Assembly: GCA_026874595.1 (NCBI GenBank)
Contig: CM049320.1
Span: forward strand, 39,306,714-39,370,713
Source: Sipunculus nudus
Taxonomy: Eukaryota; Annelida; Sipuncula; Golfingiida; Sipunculidae
DNA: 64,000 bases
Reading direction: 5' to 3'
Part shown: piece after piece, positions 49,342-61,502 of the stretch
Layout: every line of letters begins with the position of its first letter
How positions within the stretch are numbered: the first letter of the stretch is position 1
Program-made: the position numbers and the translations under genes
The notes under the pieces: model-generated
What the model was told of the DNA's origin: nothing
What the model saw: only the letters and a program-made list of their open reading frames with translations
Database searches by the model: none

Positions 49342-49414
49342 ATGAAGGCTGTATTATCGATTTTATGTTTGGCGATCACTGTATATGTCGGCGCCAGTAA
49401 TGAGCCTGAAAAAG
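49342..49414 (+). CDS. PLOD: Procollagen-lysine 5-dioxygenase, exon 1 (signal peptide)
   Basis: ATG at 49342 opens MKAVLSILCLAITVYVGASN then EPEK, and the exon ends with one base of the next codon before a GTAGGT donor. The first ~19 residues are a typical secretory signal (short basic start, hydrophobic core, small residues VGAS before the cleavage region). This fits an enzyme that hydroxylates collagen lysines in the ER lumen using Fe(II), 2-oxoglutarate and ascorbate. The A at -3 (GGAAAATGA) is a good initiation context. Phase 1 at the donor joins correctly to the exon at 60875, which gives the identification. Confidence 0.85.
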
Positions 49415-49664
49415 GTAGGTTTATTATTACTTAAGTGTTTGTGACTTTATGTGTGAGGTGGTCGAGCAAAGGAAGAGATGGATGCTCGGACCGCTGCTGC
49501 TGCAGCACTGCTTGGCTGACGACGTGTCGCCTTCAGTAGCTCTGCCACAGCACTGGTCAGGCTAGCCCTGGTGAAACTACGGGAAAGCTGTGGAAGTGAA
49601 ACATTACTGCCATACTGGCTGGTCAAAACTAACGGGTGTGCGAGGATGATTTAGTTGTTTGTTT

Positions 49665-49667
<3 letters not shown>

Positions 49668-49707
<40 letters not shown>
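49668..49707 (+). repeat. (GA)n microsatellite
   Basis: A pure GA run of about 40 bp, 250 bp into PLOD intron 1. Confidence 0.95.
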
Positions 49708-49711
<4 letters not shown>

Positions 49712-50011
49712 TTCGTTGGTTGACATAGGCTTATAAGTATCTTATGATTATATATGAGATTTAGTAGGACTGTTGCAATGTTTCAGTTATTTAATGCATT
49801 GCATTGAAGGTAGCAATTAATCAGTGTTGGAATTAGATATACATGCAATAGTCATTAATTTAACAAAGAAAGTCACCTTATATCCTTCATTTTGAAATTT
49901 TTACTCTAGTACTAATACAGTAATATATAATAATATTTGAACCAAATGTATAATCTTTAATCAAATTGAATAAAAGACATCTTGGCAATTCACAGAACTT
50001 TTGTATGGATG

Positions 50012-50041
50012 ATTGTGTAAGAGAGGGGGGGGGGGGGGCTT

Positions 50042-50078
<37 letters not shown>

Positions 50079-50439
50079 GTTAATAAAAAAGAAAGAGAGA
50101 CTGAGAGAAAGTGTGCAGAGAAGGGAGAGAGAGAGAGGGTAAGAGAGGGAAAGTTAATGAAAAAGAAAGAGAGAATGAGAGAATGTGTGCAGGGAGTGGG
50201 AGAGAGAGCGAGAGAAAGATGGAGAGAGAGAAATAGAGAGAAACAAGAGAGGCTGAAAGAAAGAGAGAGAGAGAGAAAGGCTGAGAGAGAGAGAGAGAGA
50301 CATGAGAAAGAGAAGATAGAGAAAGAATGAGAGAGAGAAATAGAGGGACTGAAAGAAAGAGAGAGATAGAGAGACTGTGTGAAAGAGTGAATGTGTGTCA
50401 GAGAGAAAGAGATAGTGAGAGAAAAAGAGAAAGGAAATG

Positions 50440-50510
<71 letters not shown>
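50012..50510 (+). repeat. Half-kilobase purine-rich GA tract
   Basis: Nearly 500 bp are dominated by GA, GAGAAA and G-run motifs on the plus strand, beginning with a G13-type run and ending with a pure (GA)n of about 45 bp. The strand bias creates open frames on both strands (Arg/Glu-rich forward, Ser/Leu/Phe-rich reverse), which are compositional artefacts. GA-rich tracts can adopt triplex structure and bind GAGA-type factors; neither is shown here. Confidence 0.9.
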
Positions 50511-50511
<1 letters not shown>

Positions 50512-53499
50512 CTGCACTCTGTTCTATTAAAATATATATTTATTCCCCTCTTTGTTTTGATAATATATGGAGAAGACAAAAAAAAACAGAAATGTATTTA
50601 TCTTACTCATAATATGAGATTCCTCAAAGTTACGAAGGAGTTAAAAACGTAATAATAAATCACACCCAAGAAAGGGCTTTTCAACAACTGGCATATTGAA
50701 CAGTCCAGAAAATTCTTCAAGTGTATCCTGTTACCAAGACAGCTGAGTGGTGATGGAGTCAGCTGCTGCAGATGTGAACATGTACATGCAAGCTTGTAAA
50801 ATGTCTGTAGTCAGTTTCTGATCAGAGATTGTTATGTTATCAAGTGTGTTGGTTAAACCTAAAACTATATTGAGTTACAAAAAAAGAACATAAGTATTAT
50901 CAAGAAATTATGATTTGACATTCATTTAAAAAATATTATCAAGAAATTATGACTTGACATACATGCATTTTAGGGGTAATTAATTTATGAATTTTACATT
51001 GAGACCAGCAAACAACATTTTTTTCTTCTAATTATTTGCATAAGTTATGCATATTTTGTTTGATGCTGTGTCATTGGAATAATTTCTTTAATTTGCAGAA
51101 TATGATGAATATATTTGAGAATTACTATTATTTGTGGACATCTTAAAAATTTCTGAATGCAGGTAGTTAACAGAATCTGTGTGCCAGCTTTTTTCTCAAA
51201 TTCAGGCAAAATATTAATTTAATTTCAGAGTGTCAAATTGTATTAATAAATGAAAAAAGAGGTCTGTACACTTGTTTTATGTATTGTTGATGGGCTCCAG
51301 GAATACTTCACAGTTTTGGAATTATCTTGTTTGAAGTTATGTATAAACCCTGGCACCTTACTGTTCAGACATTTCCCTTAACACTATATCAGCCACTAAC
51401 ACCTCCTTGACAACAGTGTTAATCCCTGCACAGCTTAGTGATTACAGACATGTATTGCCAGGCCCAGACTACACTTATCCTAAAAACATATAGAACTTAG
51501 TGCTTATAGGTCATGGAGTGTGGTTGCCATGGTGATGTCCTCCTTTGTCCTTGGATCAGGAACATAAACAGGGTTAGGGTGGTATAGTATTCAGTTCAGT
51601 GCTTCAGTGTTTAAAAAATCACAAATTTATTCATAAATTTGTTTATTTCTGTCTTATCATACATTTATATTTAAAGGAACTGTTGAAATTGTGTTGAAGA
51701 ACTTGCTAACTGTGGACAAGCTAGTTACTTTCAAAAGCTTCCCCACATGCTAGAAATATTACCATACATTAAAAACACTACTCTCTAATTAATTTTTTTT
51801 CAGTGCTGACTTTTTTTTCCAGTATAAAATACAAAGATAAGAGGACATGCTCATTTAGGCCAACTAAAGTAAAAAGCATTTATCTTGTATCATCATTCTT
51901 GAAAACCTGCCACAGGAAATAGGAAAGGGTTATTTTTTTAGCATTATTTAGATTTTTTTAATGATCTCCTGATGACTGGGAGCTTTTGTTTGAATTTTGT
52001 AAAAGTGATGATTCAAAACTTTTGAACTTAATGAAGATTTTATCATGGTTTGCATAATTTATGAAATAAATGAGCATTCAGTTGAGTAAAATCTGCAGAG
52101 GTCTCTAGTTATAAGCTCTTGTGTCCTAAATCCTGATGTCCAAAAAATGCCTAAACTGGGTTCAGCTATTGTGGCCCCCACATATGTGTCATGCACAATT
52201 ATCCAAGGGCTCTTTTGAAGCATAACTTTATATATAACATTATGGCAATGTTTTTTTAACACTTTTTGTCTAGGGCAAAATTGCACAGAAAATGTAAAAA
52301 AAACCACAAAAAATTGTCTCAGCATTGAATATTGAGTTGGGTTATTTATAAATTTTATATTGATTTAATAAATTTTGAAAGAAAAGACCAACAATTTATT
52401 GATATAATTGATTAATTGAACACAACTATTGTGTAATAATAACTTCATACCCAAGGTTACTACCAACACATGTATATAGGCCATAGAATGATGACATAAT
52501 ATATTAATAATATTACTGATATTATTAGCAATCATGTAGGCATTTATTTCAGTTGAGATTAAATTCATACCCCTAAATAACTAATTAATTCAAATTATCA
52601 GTTAGTAGAGTAAAAATAAATTATATATAGAAGATGGATCATTAAATTACAGCCTACCTATGGATCACCTCAATGAGTCCTCATCCATTTGTGGTCATGC
52701 TTCATTGATTTTGTGATTTTAAAAATTAATTATTCTGTATTCAGAATATGACAGTGATACTATTGTTATCATAATGATAACATAAGTGTAATAAATTATA
52801 CAATATTATTCATCCCTGACAAACAAAGGTGTTAACTGTGAAATCAGTAATAGAAAAATATATAACTTTTCAAAAAGTTTTTCAAATTTATAATATTTGA
52901 ATGAAAAAGAATTTTTTTCACATTCAGACATTATAAGGTGTATTCATGTGCTTAGGCTTCAGTGGTGGAGTTCAAGGTAATTTCTGTGCATAACTCTTTA
53001 AGTTATTACAGGAAATCATTTTTTTAGGTATTATTTATGGAAGTAGAGTTCCAATCTTTATTATGGCAATCTTTGACATAATGCACATGCTTTGAGAGAG
53101 ACGGGGTGACTGCTGGTGTGTGCTCGGAAACCCGAGTCACTTCATTGACAGAAACATGATCTGCAGTCTGGCGGAATGTGTCTGGCCTGAAACCACACTG
53201 AGCCAAAAATAGCGTAAAGGAAATCATGAAAGAAATACATAATTCTCCTGGCCTGTACTGGGCTGATGTGGTGAATGGACAGGTAATGGACGAATAAACA
53301 CTCAGTGACACTTTGCCCGCTTATTTTGTTACATGAAGAACTGTATCAAAACACTTGTAGGTTTCTGAGCTACTGGGGAGGGTGCTCTTGAATCAGGGCA
53401 GAATTATTGAATGTCACTCAATCTGATTGAATTCTGTTACTTCTGTCCACTTGTTTTTCTGTGTTTTTGTTTTGTACAGTGCACTTAAGCTTACCTTAA

Positions 53500-54580
53500 A
53501 TAGGGCCCCGCTTCAATAGAAGAGGGTGCCCTTTAGTAATCACCCTGTCCGTCTGTTGGTCTGTCTGTCTAGCTGTCCCTCTGTCTGTCCACAAATTCAT
53601 TTCCAGTTTCGATTCACATATGGATTTCAAACTTAATATATAAATTGCCCCTCCTAGATGCAAGAAGCCTATTGATTTTAGGGTCATGAGGTCAAAGGTC
53701 AAGGTCTAAAGACCCATATTTCAAAAAACTTTGTGGATGAATTTTAAGCCATTCTTTCCATGTGAGTCTTTCCATCCTACACATAAAGGACACCTGCCAA
53801 CAGGGAAACATCTCTATCAGTCTTGGGGTCACAAATTCAAAAGTCAAGGTCACAGGAGCCATCTGTCCACAAATTTATTTTCAGATGATAACTCAGTTGG
53901 GATTCACGTATGGATTTCAAACTTAATATATAAATGGCCCACCACTAAAGCAACAACCCTATAGATTTTGGAGTCATGAGGTCAAGTTCAAGGTCACTGT
54001 CCCAGGGGTTATTCTAGGTATTATAACTTGGGGCCTTTACTTACTGATTGGGGATTTTTTTAACGTAATTTAATAGGTAAGGGGGACCTTTTGTTGTTGG
54101 AGAGGGGAATTTTGTACAAATAACAAAAATTTTGCAAGGGGGAAGGGGCAGAAATTCGGCCCTAAAAAGGGCCTAGAATAATCCCTGTGTCCCCACATCT
54201 TTAAAAAGATTATGGATGCATTTTAAGCAAAAACTTTCATAACAGAGGTTCCATATCTTACACATACAGCTCACCTGCCAATAGGCACATATCCCTTTCC
54301 CTATTGGGATCACAAGGTCAAAGGTCAAGGTCACAGGAGTCATCTGTCCATGCATGGATTTCCAAAACCTTTCATTACTCCAGTTTGGATTCACATATGG
54401 ATTTCAAACTTAATATATATATGGCCCGCAAAAAGAGCAAGAACCCTATTGATTTTTGGGTCATGAGGTCAGAGGTCAAGGTCTCAGGACTCAATTCTAA
54501 AAAGTTGTTAATGCTCTTTAGGCCAAACTTTTCTTGCCAGTCTTTTCATCTTGCTTTAATGTTTAAATACTAGTTTGGGT
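53500..54580 (+). repeat. Tandem/dispersed repeat with AGGTCAAAGGTCAAGGTC blocks
   Basis: Units share ATTCACATATGGATTTCAAA then CTTAATATATA, CCTATTGATTTTRGGGTCAT then GAGGTCAAAGGTCAAGGTC, and ACACCTGCCAAYAGG. The ATTCACRTATGG block occurs near 53612, 53902 and 54390. An unrelated GGGGCCTTTACTTACTGATT..CCTAGAATAATCCCTGTG segment (about 54002-54190) interrupts the array. This repeat type is widespread in bivalve genomes. Its class is not determined. Confidence 0.7.
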
Positions 54581-54769
54581 TAGTTTCCTCTGTCTCTGCA
54601 TGTAATCAGGTATTTTAATATATTCTTCCAAGCATCACTGTCAACACTAGAAGTCGATGGGCCTTTTGCAGGGCCCTTCCTGACCTGTCAGTATTCATCT
54701 AGTTTAGCTTAGAGGCAAATCAGACAAATGTGGTGATTATCTAACTTAAGAAAAAATTCTATGCTTTAA

Positions 54770-55303
54770 CCATCTGTTTGTCTTATTGGTTTGTTCAGTG
54801 TATTGGGCTGAAATTGTGCATGTCCATAGTTCTTGGATATCTTGTAATCAAATCTTTATGTGCCATCTGCAATTGTCTTCACGTAGTGTCCATCCATACA
54901 TTTGCTTTGGGTGAAGAGTGCTCATATCTCAGTAGGGGTTCAATGTATTGGTCAGAAATTTGGCATGTCCATCCATCTTTCTCATAGACAAGACAGGTGG
55001 TGCCACCTACCTTCCCATTTTTTAAGAATTATGTGATGCTTTTTTCTCAGGAGTGATTTTATTTTATTATCCTGAAATTGTGCATGTCCATACATTTTAG
55101 ATACCTCCATCTTGTACTAAAAACTGGTAGTGCCAGTCATTTTTATGTTGCATCATTTGCTTTGGGTAAAAATTGATTATATCTCAGAGGTGATTAAATT
55201 TGCATCACAGATGACATGTCAGGAACATTCAATGGCTTACTTTACCTATGCCTCTTTGATTGGGCGAATATATGTAGTCACTTGTCAACTGACCGTATTC
55301 TTC
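54770..55303 (+). mobile_element. Helentron/HINE-like element, decayed copy 4
   Basis: The 3' portion parallels copies 2 and 3: GTGTCCATCCATACATTTGC, CATATCTCAGTAGG, CAGGTGGTGCCACCTAC, TATGCCTCTTTGATTGGGCG (for TATGCCTCACTT..GGCG) and GTAGTCACTTGTCAACTGAC then CGTATTCTTC, a damaged form of the terminal hairpin and CTAG end. The 5' end is missing, apparently cut next to the 53.5-kb repeat. High divergence shows an older insertion. Confidence 0.6.
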
Positions 55304-55404
55304 AAAATAAAACTAGAAAAGTTCCTACAAAGCGCAGACCTATGCCAAAAAAGCTCATTACCCCAATATGAGATTGTCAGAAATGCAGCGTTTTCTTAAA
55401 AAAA

Positions 55405-55555
55405 TAATCCTGCCTCTTTGTATCATTTCTGAGCTATCCTGAAAATTTCATAAAAATCTTTTTATAACTTTTTGAGTTATGTAGCTAACAGACAAAGTCA
55501 CAAGCAAGCTAGCACCATCAAAAAGTACCCCCCCCCCTCAGTGGAGGTAATAATA
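55405..55555 (-). repeat. Dispersed repeat, reversed copy
   Basis: Blocks TGAAAATTTCATAAAAATC, TTATAACTTTTTGAGTTATG and CCCCTCAGTGGAGGTAATAA form the reverse of the start of the repeat family at 57395 (CCTCAACCAGGAGGGTATGG..AACATAACTTCTGAAATTAT). A fragment of the forward start (GCCAAGGAGGTTATGTTTTC) is at 56007. Confidence 0.5.
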
Positions 55556-57394
55556 ATTGAACACATATATGGTATTGTGACATATCATTGATGGAATAAG
55601 CTGAGTTCTTAAACTACATACATTTGATGATTCATGGAGATGATGTCCCCATGCTATTTGTATGTCACACAGGTTTCCTCCTACATTACATTGGATAAAC
55701 ATCCGTTTTACTGCTCAGGTCAACATCGTGCCAGCGTAAAAAAAAAATATACCATATTTATTTCATATTTACTTAAGTTATCATAAATCACCACATTGCC
55801 CTCCCTGTCATGCTATCAGGTGCATTGTGGTTGCTAACAAAATAAATTTGAAAGTAATATCACAACAAATTAGGTGGACAGGGGTGTTGGAACAGCGTCA
55901 ATGGTATATCATTATTTGTGCGCATTTCCTCACATTTCCATCAGGTTTTAGTGGTTAAGAACTGAGATTTCATACAGGTGTGATTTTTATTGTCGTTCCA
56001 TCTGCCAAGGAGGTTATGTTTTCATCTTTGTTTTTAACAGGATTTCAGGATTGTGGAGGGGTGTTAAATGGGCTAGGGAAGACTCAATAAATTTTATTTT
56101 TTTTTGGGATGGGGGGCAGGATATGGATAAATGGACATATCAAAGAGGCATTTTTTTTGCCCACATATTAATCAAACCAGCAGTAAACCCACAATTTCAG
56201 CACGTGATCTGTGACATTTGGGTTCAGTGTTTATGCAAAATTGTACCTCCCATGAGCATTTTAGAAACAAACCTTTTTATCCTATTTCATTGTTAGTTAG
56301 GGAGTCGGTGCGGGTCCTTACAGGGCTATACATGATCAGCTTGAGCCCTTCACTTTTTCTCCTCCTCCCAAGAGGATCAGGTTTGGCTGATGTAGTTAGT
56401 CACTGACCGTTGCCGACTATCTCAAAAACCAGTTGAGTTAACTGTACTTTGACAACTGACCTTGAGAATCCCCTTAATCACATCTAATCATAAAATGACA
56501 CCAGACCTATTCATATAATGATACAAAAATGATGTTAAATAAAAAATAAAAATTTGAGACAATCCTACTAGGTTCGACACAGATCACCATTCATTAGGAT
56601 GCTCTAATTTCTCATGTAATCCACCAAAACTTTGACTTGAGTGTCCCCGATTCTACAGAATTTCATCATATTGAAAACCATGATAGACCATCCCCCCCCC
56701 CCATTTTAAAGGCACTAACTGGTAGAGTCACAAGTGACTTACTTAAGGCTGTCATACTGTATTGATGTATCTACTGACACAAGAGGGCTGATGATTATTC
56801 AGTATTAACATACTGATACCAAGCTCTTATTTTATTCATGATTAATCACCAAACATTGGCCAAAAATCAAATATTAACATTTACTAATACTGGCCTGTAT
56901 TAAAGTGTGTTTGGTGATCAAATAATGATAAATAGTCCCAATGGTTGTAAATCAAACATTTTGTGCTCAGTATCACGTTTGGCAGGGATACGCATCCCAG
57001 CTCAGTAAGTCCATCAGTCATGGACTAGGACTAGGACCTCATCACTGCAGTCATTTAAATATAATTTTCTCTATCTTCCTTATATTTACAGGGAACCTGT
57101 AGTAAATGTGACATTTCTCCCCCTGTAGTGCATTCTCCTGCTGCTGTAGGTGTTTTTGGAGACAGCTGATGGGTATCTGGTGTTAAGATGCTTATATAAT
57201 AATGAGGCTGACAGACATGCTGGTCTGCATCAAACTGGTGCTTGTTATGATGTAACAGAAGTGGTTAAGGTGTCATTGTAAGCTGGCAGTGTGAAGATAT
57301 GCTGCTGTTATACAGTTAGCTATTAGGGCAAACACATCTCAAACATAACTTATCAGCTGGCCAAAACTCTCTCTGATCCTCATATTTGCCTCAA

Positions 57395-57665
57395 CCAGGA
57401 GGGTATGGATATATTCCTGTTTGTGTGTGTTTGTTTGTTCACAACATAACTTCTGAAATTATGAAAGCAATCTCATGAAATTTTCAGACCATTTTGGGAA
57501 TGGGCCAGTGAAGAAGAATCTATAAGATTTTGGTGTGGATCAGGCACATGATCCAGGAATGTCATCAAGGAATATTCACAAATGTACAGTCATTTATGCA
57601 TAAATGAACCTGGGAATATGGGCTGAATAAGTGATTGATGGAGCCTTGCATTCATTGGAATGCAG
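57395..57665 (+). repeat. Dispersed repeat (TAGATTTTGGTGTGG family), copy 4
   Basis: The most complete copy: CCAGGAGGGTATGGATATAT, GTTTGTTTGTTCACAACATA, TCTCATGAAATTTTCAGACC, TTTTGGGAATGGGCCAGTGA, ATAAGATTTTGGTGTGGATC, GGCACATGATCCAGGAATG and GGGAATATGGGCTGAATAAG. The same ordered blocks occur at 24095-24350. Confidence 0.7.
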
Positions 57666-60600
57666 ATTTCGAGTTTTAATTATTATTTCATGCCCATGCA
57701 AAATTCATATATGCTACCATACTATTTAAATATATATATATACCATAAATACTAAAATTCATATACTGCCATACCTTAAATAATCAATGCCATCTAATAA
57801 ATTGAAATAGTGCTATCAGAATTCTGCGGACTCAGCCTTTAAGTGTTTCACTGTGTGCTTGGGTTTAAACATACATTCAATCCTTGAAGGTGTCTGCACT
57901 GTCTGCTGGAACAAACAAATTACTCCCGCAGAGTCTGTTGATGCAGACATCATTGGGTTTGAGGGAAAACTATCCTTAATCTAAATCTAAAAAAAATATT
58001 AGGTTGTTGCATTTTTGAAAACCAGAACCAACTAGCCTTCAAGGTTTCCAGATGCTGCCAGCTTTAACAAAAAAAGTTACAAACAGAAAGAAGGACCCTG
58101 TAGGTTGGAGCTAGGAACTCTGTAAACTAAAATGGAATAAACCCTATGAATGTCAGCTGTGAAAGATTAACATCCACCTGTGTTTCATTGACTTTGATGA
58201 AGTGTTTGACTAAATCAACCTGAAAAAATCACTTTAAAAAACGAAAGTAATAGAAGTACCCAGCACAAAGTGAAACTGATTGCTGAACTCCACTGTATAT
58301 GAAGTACATTTAAGAAAACAAAAAAGAAAAAAAATGGGTCAATGAATGGCAAAGAAATCAAGGGGATTGAAAAGGAGCCATCTTAATCAGAACCAGTTAC
58401 AGTTGATTTATGGTTTGTGGACCAATTCAGTAATTTCAGGCAATGTCGCTGAATATAATGAAAGGGTGAATATTGAAACTACAACAAGCTTCATCATTCT
58501 GACAGTAGAAAAGAACAAATCAGCACTCGGCAGGGAATGATTCAAGCATGCAAGCCATAACCACTAAGTGCTGGTCTTGGTACATTGATTGTACAGTATG
58601 TAACTTGTAAGACAGTATTTTATCTGATGCTGTGAGCCTGAATAATAATAACCATGAACCATTTAGGTATTTTTATGGTTCACTTATGGTTAGACTGCTA
58701 TATGTTGCTGCTGTTTATTCACTCACACAAGGAATCCTTACTTTGACGTAATATGCACAGATTTGGGAATGCAATAAATTTAATCAAGGCAGAAGTGATA
58801 TAAATTTATATTTGATTAAATATCAAATAGAAATATTGGTAAAACCAAGAAATCAGTATATTTGAATATTAAATGTAATGGAATAGATTTACTTAACTGG
58901 TCAGCTAGTTCCTACAATTAAGGAGTTGAAAAATTGTAAAAGTTGGTTTGGTAGGAGAGGTAGGAGAGGTAGGAGTTCAGATGTATTTGTGGACCAAGTT
59001 TCACCATCAAAGAAGAACACCTGTTTGGCCTCTAGTTTTTCATCCCTTTTAATGTCAAGTTTGGCCTGTAGGTGGGGCTGCAATCAGTAGGCTGTCAGTT
59101 GCACTTGACACAGGATTTATTTAACGGGTTATTTGTTCTACTTTTTGGGAGATGCTTGACAGAAAAACAGTGGCTGTAGGATCGTGAAGCTCATAAATTA
59201 CCAGCACTCCACGTAGCTCCTTGTGGTGACGCTACACACTAAAGCCCAGGCACCTACATTGTGCACCAACAGGATTTTGTTGAAAGATGAAAGTATTAAC
59301 TTTATATGCATATTATCTTGTTTGGTTAATAATAAAAATTATTGATCAGCCACATTGGGTACAGTTAGAATGCAAGGCTTTTTACTTGTCTCATTTGATT
59401 AATTTTTGATGTTTGAAATTCGATGTTTAGCATGACGCCTTGCACACATTAAAAAAAATCTTTTCAAAGAATGAGGATCAAAGTTTTTGTCTGACTTGCT
59501 GCCAGTTATTTTATTCCATTGAAAAATGTTTCCAGTGTATTTATTTTCTAACTGTAACAGTCAAATTCTATAATGAGCTAAATTAGTCTTGTGTTCTCTG
59601 TAGATTTTTTTGTCCTGCGGGGAGATTTTATTGAACGCATTAACTTTTGAAGTATTGCATATTTTGCTCTATTAAATTTGTTATGCATATTCTTAATTCT
59701 CAGATGAATTTGAAAACTTCTTAAAACCTTATACTATCATTTGATAGTGGTCCATTATTTCCAGAATTACATTAAATTTTAATCTTATATGCAAGGTATT
59801 TGGATTTCAAGACAAACCTACAAACTCAGTTTTCAGGTAAATGTAGGGACTATCCAGTGAACAAATTTGTGATAGATTGTTGTTCTCATATAAGTAATAT
59901 AAGGTTAATTTAGATGAGCAGAGGTACCAGACTATTTGATTGGATCCTATGGATGAAAGAGTTAGAAAATTTCATTTTGTATGTACATGTATTTGTCTTT
60001 ATGAATGACTAAAGTAAGGAAAACTGACCAGGGTACCAGTCTATTACAGTAACTCATTGTATTCTACAAAGAAATGTATGCTGTGTGTGTTCTATGGTTG
60101 TAATCTTTCACTTTATCACTTCCTGAAAGTATGATATAAAGCAGATGATATATCTGTTAGTATTTTTTACCAGTTCAGAATTGTTTCTTGGGACCAGAAC
60201 AGTATATGTTCTCCTTGCAGAACATCAAATATACTTTTGTTCATTCAAAATTAATTTAATTCAATTTAATTAATAAATAGTACCTTTAACATGTGTTTCC
60301 TATTCAAATGACTAAGAACCAACAAGTTGTATGTAATTGACTGAGGAAATGACAGTGGTGACTGCACGTGTCAGACAGCATGGTGCTGTCTGCTGGGAGA
60401 GAAGCTGTGACCTTCCAAGGGTGACAGCATGGAGTAAAGTGGTCTGTTTCCTTTGGGGGGATGGCTGGAAAATGAGTTGTATTCCTCCTTGTATTGAAAG
60501 GTGCCTGTAGAATACAAATGCTGTATCATTTGTGCAGTTATTCACTTAATTATTCATATGATAAAAGTTATAAATTGATTGTTGTCCAGTATCAATTCTG

Positions 60601-60874
60601 ATTAGATAATAATTTTGTCATGTATTAATTAAGACAAGATATTTAATAACAGGTTAACAAATGATTCTAAATCACAAAAAAAAATATTGATCTTGCAAAT
60701 TAGGCCAAGTAATTAAATAGTAACACTCTATGTATTTACCAGTATAAGGTAGTTCTGAGCTTAAAAAGAAATAAAAAGATGAAGTGTTTAAATAAAAGAG
60801 CAATAAAATAGGTAGCCGATAAAAAATTAAACATTATGATCCCCAGTTTTATGTATTTTTTGGTGTCTTTACAG

Positions 60875-60963
60875 AGCTGTTGGTGATCACTGTGGCAACA
60901 GAAGCAAACGATGGTTACCTGAGGTTCATGAGGTCAATAAAAAGATATGACCTCAAGGTCAAG
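60875..60963 (+). CDS. PLOD: Procollagen-lysine 5-dioxygenase, exon 2 (start of GT domain)
   Basis: An 89-nt exon after a TTTACAG acceptor. With the G carried over it reads ELLVITVATEANDGYLRFMR then SIKRYDLKVK, ending in phase 0 before GTAAGA. The LLVITVAT..GYLRFxRS pattern is the start of the N-terminal glycosyltransferase-like domain of PLOD1-3. Catalytic dioxygenase residues are far downstream and outside the window. Expected next residues (a GxGxxWxGGD-like stretch) were not found up to 64000, so intron 2 exceeds 3 kb. Which vertebrate PLOD it matches cannot be told: invertebrates usually have one. Confidence 0.93.
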
Positions 60964-61502
60964 GTAAGACATGAATATTTATGAATGAGGAAGAAGAGTT
61001 TCTATTTTTTGGCATTAATTATTAAATAAATGAATTAATAAATAACAACTTTATAAAAGGCTGAAAAATTCTCAAGATTGGTTAAGGGAACAATGATAAT
61101 AAGCAGAAAAAGAAGTATTACTATCATAAATGCTTTCAGCTTGATAGGAGACCAATCTATTGGATGTTATCTAAACTCTACTTTAAGTGGTTTTTTATTA
61201 ACCATTTTAAACATGCTAACTGCCAAAGATGTTTCAGCTTCCTTTTCAATTCCATTAGGTTATGTTCTCCCCTGTTTGACCTTTTTCCTTTCATAAGAAA
61301 TGTTCAGAGCTCAATATTAAATGTCCAGGAAATTCCCTGAACCTCAAAAGAAAATTACCTGAAGATGAATCCAACCATCAGTTTTGGACATCACAGTTTG
61401 TTAATTGGTCACCTGCCTAAAGCCACACAGAGCAAAAGTTAAGATCACTTAATTACAAAATCTAAATGCTAAGAAATGCTGAAGATGGGGCCCATATAAT
61501 TT

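Larger units (their letters stand above)
49415..60874 (+). other. PLOD intron 1 (11.5 kb): content
   Basis: The intron holds (GA)n tracts (49668-49707, 50012-50510), a block of the TTCACATATGGATTTCAAAC repeat (53500-54580), a decayed rolling-circle-like copy (54770-55303), a reversed dispersed repeat (55405-55555), a forward copy (57395-57665) and a short local 39-bp-period duplication near 50895-50970. A GC-richer block at 53060-53320 has a 95-codon minus-strand frame without a recognised domain. No internal exon is seen; 50.7-52.9 kb and 57.7-60.8 kb are AT-rich and otherwise unremarkable. Confidence 0.65.

Noticed and set aside
49961-50579. Ser/Leu-rich and Arg/Glu-rich open frames of up to 183 codons on both strands
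   Set aside because: They are translations of a GA/TC low-complexity tract; both strands are open for the same compositional reason.
60364-60400. GACAGCATGGTGCTGTC palindrome
   Set aside because: A short 7-bp-arm palindrome with no recurring copies or known factor match; chance is likely.
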